NCBI GenBank assembly: GCA_029548025.1
Contig: JAKPOE010000400.1
Span: forward strand, 1 to 42,500
Length of the DNA stretch: 42,500 nt
Reading direction: 5' to 3'
Source of the DNA: Spirochaetota bacterium
GTDB taxonomy: Bacteria; Spirochaetota; UBA4802; UB4802
The position numbers were made by a program, and so were the translations under genes. Shown here in pieces: positions 25,106 to 33,015 of this stretch; position 1 is the first letter of the stretch, and every line of letters begins with the position of its first letter. Under the pieces are notes generated by a model. The model had not been told where the DNA came from and searched no databases. It saw only the letters and a program-made list of their open reading frames with translations.

Positions 25106-25287
25106 AAAAAGTATCGTGCGCCTAAACCACCACGGATGCCAAAATCAACATCAGGTGCAATCCTGAGCGCTGGCACTAACTCAAAAAATATCCGTATTGG
25201 TACTTCACTAATGGTATTAGCAGCAAAACCAGAGTGTGATGCAAAAATCACAGTTGCTATTATGAAAAAAAATACTAATCGCTTCAT
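25102..25287 (-). pseudogene. Remnant of an outer-membrane protein: signal peptide joined to a barrel end
   Basis: A 61-residue frame on the minus strand with a strong GGGGAG site before ATG 25287. Residues 1-22 are a classical signal peptide (FASHSGFA/A). The rest, from EVPIRIFFELVPALRI to GIRGGLGARYFF, reads like the last two strands of an outer-membrane beta-barrel and ends with the terminal Phe of the assembly signal. The central strands are missing, so it looks like an internal deletion that kept the frame. It overlaps the end of the plus-strand reductase gene by 4 bp. A genuine short secreted protein is the alternative. Confidence 0.55.
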
Positions 25288-25691
25288 AGTAGTCTCCCCT
25301 TGCTATAGTAAACCATTGATAAACCGTTTGTGGCATTGCATTGTTTACTGTGAATACATAATTTTATCTATAAAATTATAAAAAATACTCTCTACTGGCA
25401 ACTGCTAATACTTACAATTATTATTTATTATATTATTTATTACTGTACACTGTTCATGATGGGCATCTTCACCAATCAAATTTTTCATTGATGAATAATA
25501 ATCCACTATTGTGCACTATTTGTGATTATTGGGGGATAGCGTAACAACAATTATTAAAAAACTGCTACTTCACCTGTTATACTGTTACTGAGTAACTATC
25601 GTGACAACAAAAAGAAAATTTTTTATCTACTTTTGTTTGCGGTACTATACTATATAGGGTAATTATTATTTCTTAATTAATAGGTGCTGAT
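25288..25691. other. Divergent intergenic region
   Basis: It lies between the outer-membrane remnant (minus) and the DUF4442 gene (plus). It carries AACTATCG at 25594-25601 and a near-miss GGATAGCG at about 25535. I see no ORF with support, no RNA gene and no clear promoter hexamers. Confidence 0.5.
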
Positions 25692-26141
25692 ATGCGATTG
25701 CGACAAACATTATTGAAGATTTTAATCAATTTTTATCCTCCATTTTTAGGAGCAGGAATACGCATTAGATTTGATAAAAAAAATAAAAAAGTCTATGTAT
25801 CCATGAAGTTGACCTGGTACAACCGTAATTATGTCGGTACGCATTTTGGCGGCTCCATCTATGCCATGTGCGATCCCTTTTACATGTTTTTGCTCATGGA
25901 AATTCTGGGAAGCAACTATATTGTGTGGGATAAAAAAGCAACAATAGATTTTATTAAGCCCGGGAAAAGTACACTGCATGCTGAATTTTTTATAGATGAA
26001 CAAACAGTGGAAGCTATTAAAACAGAGGTGGAACAAAAAGGGAAAGCATTGCCTCAATTCACTGTTGCAGTAAAAGATGACGATGGCGAGATTATTGCCC
26101 GGGTGGATAAGTATATTTATGTGAAGAAGAAAAAAACATGA
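25692..26141 (+). CDS. DUF4442 hotdog-fold protein, probable thioesterase-like
   Basis: 149 residues. The sequence follows DUF4442: an amphipathic start (LLKILINFYPPFLGAGIRI), LTWYNRNYVGTHFGGSIYAMCDPFYM, which carries the hotdog helix, and strands near KATIDFIKPGKSTLHAEFFI. DUF4442 proteins resemble acyl-CoA thioesterases (PaaI/YiiD type); the substrate is not known. The stop codon overlaps the ATG of the Sua5 gene by 4 bp (ATGA), so the two are translationally coupled. Confidence 0.78.
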   Translation: MRLRQTLLKILINFYPPFLGAGIRIRFDKKNKKVYVSMKLTWYNRNYVGTHFGGSIYAMCDPFYMFLLMEILGSNYIVWDKKATIDFIKPGKSTLHAEFFIDEQTVEAIKTEVEQKGKALPQFTVAVKDDDGEIIARVDKYIYVKKKKT

Positions 26142-27094
26142 TTTACCCTGCAACTGACATTACCATACAACAGGCAGCCGAAGCAATAAAACAGGGTGAG
26201 GTGGTAGCCTTCCCCACTGAAACGGTATATGGATTGGGTGCAAATGCATTTGATAGGCTGGCTGTTGCAAGTATATTTGCTATAAAAGAACGCCCCCATT
26301 TTGATCCCTTGATTGTGCATGTCAATTCTCTGTCCATGGTTTCCATGGTGGCGGCTGCCATACCATGTGCAGCAATGAAGTGTATGGAAAAGTTCTGGCC
26401 AGGACCATTGACAATAGTTTTACCAAAGAAGGATGATATCCCTGATATAGTAACAGCGGGGCTTGCAACGGTTGCCATACGCATGCCATTGCATCCGGTT
26501 GCGCTCAGGCTTATAGAATTAGCAGGTGTGCCTGTAGCAGCACCCAGTGCAAATCCTTTTGGCTATTTAAGCCCAACTACCGCACAACATGTTGCTATGC
26601 AGTTGGGCAATAAAGTTGCTATCATTCTTGATGGTGGGAAATGTGCTGTTGGGGTTGAATCCACCATTATAAAAATTGGAAATGATGAAATTAATGTACT
26701 TCGCTATGGCGGTATACCCGTTGAGGAAATTGAAAGAACAACCGGACTTGTGGTCACTTCTCATACCACCACAATTGAAGCTCCGGGTCAGTTGCCTTAC
26801 CATTACGCACCGCAAACAAAGATTGTACTGGTTAGCGATATCATGTCTGTTCCTGACGATGCAACCAGTGGGCTATTGCTTTTTAAAAAAAGAGATATCC
26901 CCTATACCAGTATTCACATCATGTACTTATCGGATGAAGGTGATATGCGGCAGGCTGCCGGCAATCTCTTTTCATGTTTGCACGCGCTTGATGCTATGAA
27001 GCTTAAGGTTATCTATGCTGAGCAGGTGGAGGAGGTTGGTCTGGGCAGGGCAATCATGGATAGATTAAAAAAAGCACAGGCGCGCTTTATGTAG
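26138..27094 (+). CDS. L-threonylcarbamoyladenylate synthase, Sua5 type
   Basis: 318 residues: YrdC-like catalytic domain (about 10-195) plus a C-terminal Sua5 domain (about 220-318), so it is the long Sua5 form rather than TsaC. The enzyme makes threonylcarbamoyl-AMP for the t6A37 modification of ANN-decoding tRNAs. FPTETVYGLGANA, IKERPHFDPLIVHV, FWPGPLTIVLPK, VAIRMPLHPVA and APSANPFG form the active cleft; the linker AIPC and PGQLPYHYAPQT are the conserved Sua5-linker segment. It is coupled to the DUF4442 gene by a 4-bp overlap. Confidence 0.95.
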   Translation: MIYPATDITIQQAAEAIKQGEVVAFPTETVYGLGANAFDRLAVASIFAIKERPHFDPLIVHVNSLSMVSMVAAAIPCAAMKCMEKFWPGPLTIVLPKKDDIPDIVTAGLATVAIRMPLHPVALRLIELAGVPVAAPSANPFGYLSPTTAQHVAMQLGNKVAIILDGGKCAVGVESTIIKIGNDEINVLRYGGIPVEEIERTTGLVVTSHTTTIEAPGQLPYHYAPQTKIVLVSDIMSVPDDATSGLLLFKKRDIPYTSIHIMYLSDEGDMRQAAGNLFSCLHALDAMKLKVIYAEQVEEVGLGRAIMDRLKKAQARFM

Positions 27095-27394
27095 CTATGG
27101 ATAAAAAGTAAATTGATATGGATTATATGAAAAGTTACCATTATAATGCTTAATAACCTGACAAGAATAATAGTATACAAAATGCCGGGGCGATAGCAAT
27201 GGCTTCCTTTGTTGCTCTTTTCTTACTATAAGATAGATAAAAGTAATAGTGCGCTACTTCCGAAACGTGCACACAACCAGGATTATAGCAACAATATTAT
27301 GATTGACATTTTGATAATGTGCACATAGTATCTTGTGCTTTGAAAATAATTAATAGCAGAATCTTATCCCGGGTATTTTGATAAAAAGGAGAGC
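27095..27394. other. Intergenic region before pgi
   Basis: It contains the pgi promoter candidate (27303-27331) and a CGATAGCA near-octamer at 27191. No ORF or RNA gene was recognised. Confidence 0.55.
27303..27331 (+). promoter_or_regulatory. Promoter candidate of the pgi-tmk unit
   Basis: TTGACA (27303-27308), 17-bp spacer, TAGTAT (27326-27331), starting TTGACATTTTG exactly as at 14114 before the STAS gene. The transcript would begin about 60 nt before pgi. Confidence 0.55.
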
Positions 27395-28789
27395 ATGATG
27401 ATACGCTTTGATTATAACTATTTTATGGATGAACATATTGGCACACAGCATGGATTGTCACAAAATGATATAGATGGAATAAGACCTGAATTTAATGAAG
27501 TCCTTAAACGCATGGATGATGAAAAGGCAGAAGGATTGCTTGGTTTTTTAGAAATACCGTTTAACACTTCCTTAGTCAAAGACATACAAAGTTTTAGACA
27601 ACATACTGATTGGTGTGATACCATTGCGCTTATTGGTATTGGCGGCTCGGCGTTGGGTCCCCAGGCACTTAAGAATGCACTGGCTGATATCTATTGGAAT
27701 GAGTTGCCTGATGAAAAACGGGGTAAACGATGCAAAGTTTATTTCTTTGATAATGTTGATCCAATTGAGATGAACTCACTGTTAGATATTATCAATATAC
27801 CAACAACGTTGTTTCTTGTTATATCAAAATCAGGAGGAACTACCGAAACAAATGCAAATTTTGCTATTTTGTTAGATACAATTAAAAAGAATACACGCGA
27901 TTATAAAAAACATATTGTTACCATTACTGATCCTGCAAAAGGGATAATGCGGCAGATTACACGCGAGGAAGGTTTTACATCATTTCCAATCCCTGCAAAC
28001 GTTGGCGGACGGTTTTCCGTATTAACAGCTGTTGGGCTTGTTATGGCAGAATTTATTGGTATTGATATAAATGGTCTCTTGCATGGAGCAGCAGAAGTTA
28101 TCGATAGATATTATGGCAAGGAGGTATGGAGCAATGCACCGCTGCTTAATGCTGCATTTCATTATTGCTTTGATGTTAAAAAGAATAAACGCATCAATGT
28201 GCTTATGCCATATACGCGAAAACTATTTCTCTTTGCTGATTGGTTTAGACAGCTTTGGGCAGAATCGCTGGGTAAACGCTTTGACATATATGGCAATGAG
28301 GTTATGGTGGGGCTTACTCCTGTTGCAGCGCTGGGTACTGTTGATCAGCATTCTCAGCTTCAGCTTTATCTGGAAGGACCAAATGATAAGGTAATTACAT
28401 TCCTTAAATTGCAGGATTTTGGTACCGATATCACCATCCCTGAATTTTATAAAGGGAAAGCTGAGCTGGATTATCTTTCTGGAAAAAGTTTGCGCAAGCT
28501 CAATGGTTTTGAGGAGCAGGCTACAGAGCTTGTATTAAAAGAAGCATCCCGACCAAATGCCTCGATAATTTTACCGGAGTTAGATGAAAGATCAGCAGGA
28601 CAGCTTATTATGTTTTTAGAAATGCAAACAGCCTACGCCGGATATCTATATAACATTAATCCATATGATCAGCCAGCGGTTGAACAGGGTAAGCGTTTTA
28701 CCTTTGGGCTGCTCCACCGGCCCGGGTATGATGAGTATGAGCAAAAGTTTAAAAGCGGGTATCAAAAAAAAGAAAACTATATACTATGA
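27395..28789 (+). CDS. pgi: Glucose-6-phosphate isomerase
   Basis: 464 residues, length of the bacterial Bacillus-like group. It interconverts glucose 6-phosphate and fructose 6-phosphate. IGIGGSALGPQAL and SKSGGTTETNANF bind the phosphate, NVGGRFSVLTAVGL carries the active region, and a catalytic Glu/His arrangement follows (LWAESLGKRF, GTVDQHSQLQLYLEGP). AGGAG precedes the ATG at 27395 by 4-5 nt; the next codon is also ATG. It overlaps tmk by 4 bp. Confidence 0.97.
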   Translation: MMIRFDYNYFMDEHIGTQHGLSQNDIDGIRPEFNEVLKRMDDEKAEGLLGFLEIPFNTSLVKDIQSFRQHTDWCDTIALIGIGGSALGPQALKNALADIYWNELPDEKRGKRCKVYFFDNVDPIEMNSLLDIINIPTTLFLVISKSGGTTETNANFAILLDTIKKNTRDYKKHIVTITDPAKGIMRQITREEGFTSFPIPANVGGRFSVLTAVGLVMAEFIGIDINGLLHGAAEVIDRYYGKEVWSNAPLLNAAFHYCFDVKKNKRINVLMPYTRKLFLFADWFRQLWAESLGKRFDIYGNEVMVGLTPVAALGTVDQHSQLQLYLEGPNDKVITFLKLQDFGTDITIPEFYKGKAELDYLSGKSLRKLNGFEEQATELVLKEASRPNASIILPELDERSAGQLIMFLEMQTAYAGYLYNINPYDQPAVEQGKRFTFGLLHRPGYDEYEQKFKSGYQKKENYIL

Positions 28790-29400
28790 AGATAATGACG
28801 CCCCTTTTGATTGTCTTTGAAGGAATTGATGGTGCAGGAAAATCAACACAGGCGACATTACTGTATGCCTTTTGCAGGGAATGTGCCAAAACAGCCTTAT
28901 TACAGGAACCAACGGATAGCAGGTGGGGAAAAAGTATCCGAAAAATATTGCAGGGTGAGCTACAGGCAACAACGCAGCAGATGCTTGATCTTTTTCTACT
29001 TGATAGAGCGTATGATGTGGAGCACAACATCAAGCCTTTGTTGCATAAAGGATATGTGGTGATAGTTGATAGATATTTTTATTCAACAGCAGCGTATCAG
29101 GCAGGTGATGGTAACAGCCCTCATGAAATTGTCCGCATGAATTTTGAAAAAGGTTTTCCGGTCCCCGACAGAGTATATTTTATTGATATTGAACCGGAGA
29201 TTGCTCTTACAAGGATTGCTATGCGATCAGGGAATAATCGGGACATTTTTGAAAAATTATCAGAGCTAACAAGAATCCGCAGTAACTATCTGTCAATAGC
29301 CGATGACAGGTTTTGTATTATCAACGGCAATAACAGTAAAGAAGCAATTTTTGAAGCAATACAAAAAGATTTTATACAACACTTTAGTGATGTAACGTAA
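28786..29400 (+). CDS. tmk: Thymidylate kinase
   Basis: 204 residues. It phosphorylates dTMP to dTDP. The P-loop is FEGIDGAGKSTQ; the DR(Y/F) motif is VDRYFYSTAAYQ, and LLQEPT is the usual substrate-binding Glu-Pro block. The lid region (LTRIAMRSGNNRD) lacks extra Arg-rich insertions. It overlaps pgi with ATGA and is followed after 7 nt by the GAF-domain membrane protein, so it is part of a multi-gene message. Confidence 0.96.
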   Translation: MKIMTPLLIVFEGIDGAGKSTQATLLYAFCRECAKTALLQEPTDSRWGKSIRKILQGELQATTQQMLDLFLLDRAYDVEHNIKPLLHKGYVVIVDRYFYSTAAYQAGDGNSPHEIVRMNFEKGFPVPDRVYFIDIEPEIALTRIAMRSGNNRDIFEKLSELTRIRSNYLSIADDRFCIINGNNSKEAIFEAIQKDFIQHFSDVT

Positions 29401-29407
29401 CAATACC

Positions 29408-30703
29408 ATGAAATTATTACGTCAGCTGATAATTCAATGTTTTAATGTTTGTTTTATTGCCATTCTTTTATTAATGGGATGGATGCTTTATAATGTCCAT
29501 ATTGCTGGTGATCTGCTTATCATCTTTCTTATTATTGTTACAGTTACTGTTTTCCCGCTGTATACCTATTGGATAGAACATATCCATAAAAAAATTTTGC
29601 CTTTCAGGTATGAAGATCTTTATTTACAAACCGTTGATATGTTTTTATCGTTACAATCGTATGATGATATTATAAAAGTTATATTTGAAAGGGTGTTGCG
29701 CTTTATAGGGGTGCGCTCAGGATTATTAATATTTTATTCACATGCCACCGACGACTACACCATATACTATCAAAAACAGCAAAAACAGAAGATAATCCGG
29801 AAAGCCCGCATTGATAAAAATAATATTATATTGAAGATCATCCAGTCTGGTGATGATATACTGATAAAGAGTAAGCTTGATCCCTCGTTGCATTTTCAAC
29901 GTTCTATTATCTTTGAAATGGAAAAGCTTGGCAGTGAGATCATCATTCCGATATATTATCATGATATATTTTTAGGACTTATGGTTATTGGTGAAAAGAA
30001 AACCAGGATTTCCAGAAAGGATATATTGATGTTGAAGGCACTTGCATCAAAGATTGCGACAGTTACTGTTAATAGTTTTTTTATGCATGAACTGATAAAA
30101 AATAAAGAGATAGAAAAAGAGTATGAACTATCATTCAAAGTATTGAAAAAGTTTTTGCCGCCTGACGAAGGTTTCATACACAATACTCATTACAGGGTAA
30201 TACGCCATCCCGGAAATGAGGCGCATTATTTCTTTAGCATCTACAATTGTAGCGATAGTATATCGTATGTCATCATCTGCTCATTAAGAGCAAATATACC
30301 GTTGCTATCGCTGCTTATACCTGCCATTAGTGTTTTATTCCAGAGTTACGCACGTTTAGGTTATTATCCCCTTACTATTATAGAAAAGATCAATGCCGTA
30401 ATAAAGAAAAAGGAACTTATTGAAAAGGATCTTTCTTTGCTGGTACTAAAGAAATGCAACAATAATTATTTCATTGGTAAATCACGCACTTCAGATATAA
30501 AACTTTTTGTTTATAATGGATCTACCGTTAAACCTGTTATGAGTAATGATGACAGTGCTATGATAAGAAATCCTGTACGTTTGATTATAGCCAGACATGA
30601 CATGGCAGCAATCAAAAAAAATCCGGAATTGCTGGATAATACAGTATCGTTAAGCAACACCATAGGTGAAAATGAATTTATTATGATACTTACGAGAGCA
30701 TAA
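29408..30703 (+). CDS. Membrane protein with GAF domain and degenerate SpoIIE-like domain
   Basis: 431 residues. Two membrane helices (about 10-30 and 36-56) are followed by a GAF-like domain (about 70-225: RVLRFIGVRSGLLIFY, LGSEIIIPIYYHDIFLGLMVIGE) and a linker ending SFKVLKKFLPPDEG, the spot where RsbU/SpoIIE proteins read xxVQxxLLP. The C-terminal 190 residues keep the size and spacing of a PP2C (SpoIIE) domain, but the metal motifs are gone: where active enzymes read GDYYD there is EAHYF, where they read GDxSGHG there is SLRANIP, and the final DD is NE (ENEFIMIL). It therefore looks like a pseudophosphatase. It overlaps the true phosphatase gene by one base (TAATG). Confidence 0.72.
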   Translation: MKLLRQLIIQCFNVCFIAILLLMGWMLYNVHIAGDLLIIFLIIVTVTVFPLYTYWIEHIHKKILPFRYEDLYLQTVDMFLSLQSYDDIIKVIFERVLRFIGVRSGLLIFYSHATDDYTIYYQKQQKQKIIRKARIDKNNIILKIIQSGDDILIKSKLDPSLHFQRSIIFEMEKLGSEIIIPIYYHDIFLGLMVIGEKKTRISRKDILMLKALASKIATVTVNSFFMHELIKNKEIEKEYELSFKVLKKFLPPDEGFIHNTHYRVIRHPGNEAHYFFSIYNCSDSISYVIICSLRANIPLLSLLIPAISVLFQSYARLGYYPLTIIEKINAVIKKKELIEKDLSLLVLKKCNNNYFIGKSRTSDIKLFVYNGSTVKPVMSNDDSAMIRNPVRLIIARHDMAAIKKNPELLDNTVSLSNTIGENEFIMILTRA

Positions 30704-33015
30704 TGAAGAAACATTATAGAATATATGCTTGCATTGTTTTTTATATTGTTTTTTTTATACTGATAGTTCCACAAAGCTATCACAATGCATTGCAGTATAC
30801 CTTTGATCGGCTGGTAATTGGGAAAACGTTCTATTATCCAATTTCATCGTTTCCTAAAGCTATGTTTCAATATCATATCATTTCGTGCAGGCAATTGGCC
30901 ACTACCAGTAATGATGACGCTGGCCTTGAGTGTACCATGGCAGGGAATAATGAGATGCTGCAGCAGCAATTTACTAATAATAACAGGACTGCAGTATGGA
31001 TAGTATTGATTGTTAGTATTTCATCGATTGTGATAGTGCTATGGGGAATAGGGGTTTACCTGGCACGGCATGATATATTTTCACAGTTATTTATGATTGT
31101 AGCCGTGTCTATTGCTTTATGTTTATTAATGTATATAGATGTTTTTTTTACAGGGAAGTTGTTCATCATGTTCCCGGTGGTCAATATTCTGGTGGGATGG
31201 TCGTTGCTGCATGTAACATATACTATCAATGATTATAGTAAGCATGGTAAAAAAGTGTGGTATACCGCTGCTGCCTGCATAGCTCTAGTGCTAAGCATTA
31301 TATCATTAGTTAGCGATATTGCTTTTGAAACAATATACATGCTTACTATCATCATGACTCTACTGTTATTTCTTGCTTCGATTATGGTTTTGACGGTTAC
31401 CATTAACCATAAGCTATCATTTGTATTACGACGAAATCTTGTCATTGCTGCTGCTATTTTTCTTGGAGGTGTAGTGCCCTATGCAATTTTATTAACAGGA
31501 ACTATCGCCGATATGTATCCTGGCATATTATTTGCTCTTTTTTTTGCAATTGCCACCCCTGTCAGTGCTGGCAATGGACTTCTTGCAAGCTCAAGTCTTG
31601 CCTCCATGGCAAATCTGCAAAAAAACTTTATAGCAATGGTAATGGACATTATTATTGCTGTTGTGCTGGCATTCAGTTTATTTTATATATATAATTTTTA
31701 TTCCATTTTATCCGGCATGTATTATGGTATCATTATTTTTGTTATTGCCATGATTATTTTGTTGCACCTGAGGATGCTTATTGTACGGACTTTTGACGAT
31801 ATCATATTTTTAAACAATGATGAATATGCACTATCCTTACAAAGAATTGCCGAGATTATTACATCGCCAAGAAGTTTGAAGGATAAATTAGATTCAATAC
31901 AGTCAGAGTTGCATACCTTAATCAGGGTTGAAGGGATACAGTATGCCATCATTGATGATTATGAGTATGGTGATAGTAGAATTATAAATGTAAAATCTGA
32001 CTCTGATATAGTTACCTTTTTTAAAAAAAGAAAAGAAACCATCACAATGACAAGTTCTTTTACCAATAATGAATATGAAAGGGCATTGCAAAGGTATTGT
32101 AAACATGATCACATATCATCATGTATTCCAGTTTATATTGATGGGATTTTACAGGGGGTTCTTTTAATCAAAGGAAAAGAAGGTGATTATTTTACAAACC
32201 CTGAGCTAAGTTTTTTAGCAATGTTGTCTTTGCAGGTACACCAGTTGATAGTTAATTCTAAAGCTTTAGCCGAATATATTGCATCACGGGACTATGAAAC
32301 GGAAATGGACCTTGCATCATATATACAGTTGAGGCTCTTCCCCAAAAAATCACCTGTTGATTGTGGCATTCAGTTTGCAATATATGCACGGCCATACCTT
32401 AAGGTAACCGGTGATTATTATGATATTGTTACTATTGACAAAAATAAGGTGGCGGTGGTCATTGCTGATATTTCAGGGCATGGTTTGTCAGCAGCAATGA
32501 TATTATCGGCAACAAGCGCCATCATTAATGGTATGTTAAAAGAAAAAAAGAACATTAGCAATGTTGTTGCAGAATTAAATCATTTCCTTACCATGCGCTA
32601 TCAGGGGTTTGAACTCATAACATTATTTATTGGACTTTTTAATAAGAAGACACGATCAATGGAATATATTAATGCAGGTCATATAGCTCCGGTGGTACTA
32701 TCACACGATAAGAAATTTTATAGATTGGAAGGGAGGTCAAAGATTTTAGGGGTTGATCCTGCGGCACAATTTCATGCATCACGGTACTCTTTCAAAGCTG
32801 GTGACGAAATGATACTGTATACCGATGGGTTGACAGATTTATACGACGCCAGAAATGATGTATCTTTTGGGGATGAAGGATTGGAAGAAGTTTTGCAACA
32901 AACAATTATGAAACCTATTGAGGAGAAGATCCATGCAATTACTGAAGCAATTGAGGCTTTTGGACAGGAACATATCAAAGATGATATTACCATCGTTGGC
33001 ATGTATATTGATTAG
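30703..33015 (+). CDS. SpoIIE/RsbU-type PP2C phosphatase with multi-helix membrane domain and GAF
   Basis: 770 residues. A membrane helix (about 7-27), a loop of about 70 residues, then about nine further hydrophobic segments (about 98-370), a GAF-like region (about 385-520) and a SpoIIE-type PP2C domain (about 535-770). Metal-binding motifs are intact: GDYYD (Asp571, Asp574), ADISGHG (Asp589), LYTDGLTD and KDDITIVG (Asp760, Asp761). Such enzymes remove phosphate from STAS proteins in partner-switching systems, with the membrane part sensing a signal. A matching STAS gene lies at 14183, not adjacent. It is joined tightly to the upstream pseudophosphatase gene, and the SppA gene begins inside its 3' end. 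Confidence 0.9.
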   Translation: MKKHYRIYACIVFYIVFFILIVPQSYHNALQYTFDRLVIGKTFYYPISSFPKAMFQYHIISCRQLATTSNDDAGLECTMAGNNEMLQQQFTNNNRTAVWIVLIVSISSIVIVLWGIGVYLARHDIFSQLFMIVAVSIALCLLMYIDVFFTGKLFIMFPVVNILVGWSLLHVTYTINDYSKHGKKVWYTAAACIALVLSIISLVSDIAFETIYMLTIIMTLLLFLASIMVLTVTINHKLSFVLRRNLVIAAAIFLGGVVPYAILLTGTIADMYPGILFALFFAIATPVSAGNGLLASSSLASMANLQKNFIAMVMDIIIAVVLAFSLFYIYNFYSILSGMYYGIIIFVIAMIILLHLRMLIVRTFDDIIFLNNDEYALSLQRIAEIITSPRSLKDKLDSIQSELHTLIRVEGIQYAIIDDYEYGDSRIINVKSDSDIVTFFKKRKETITMTSSFTNNEYERALQRYCKHDHISSCIPVYIDGILQGVLLIKGKEGDYFTNPELSFLAMLSLQVHQLIVNSKALAEYIASRDYETEMDLASYIQLRLFPKKSPVDCGIQFAIYARPYLKVTGDYYDIVTIDKNKVAVVIADISGHGLSAAMILSATSAIINGMLKEKKNISNVVAELNHFLTMRYQGFELITLFIGLFNKKTRSMEYINAGHIAPVVLSHDKKFYRLEGRSKILGVDPAAQFHASRYSFKAGDEMILYTDGLTDLYDARNDVSFGDEGLEEVLQQTIMKPIEEKIHAITEAIEAFGQEHIKDDITIVGMYID

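Noticed and set aside
29408..30703. Annotation as an active PP2C phosphatase
   Set aside because: All metal-binding aspartates expected in GDYYD, GDxSGHG and the final DD positions are absent.
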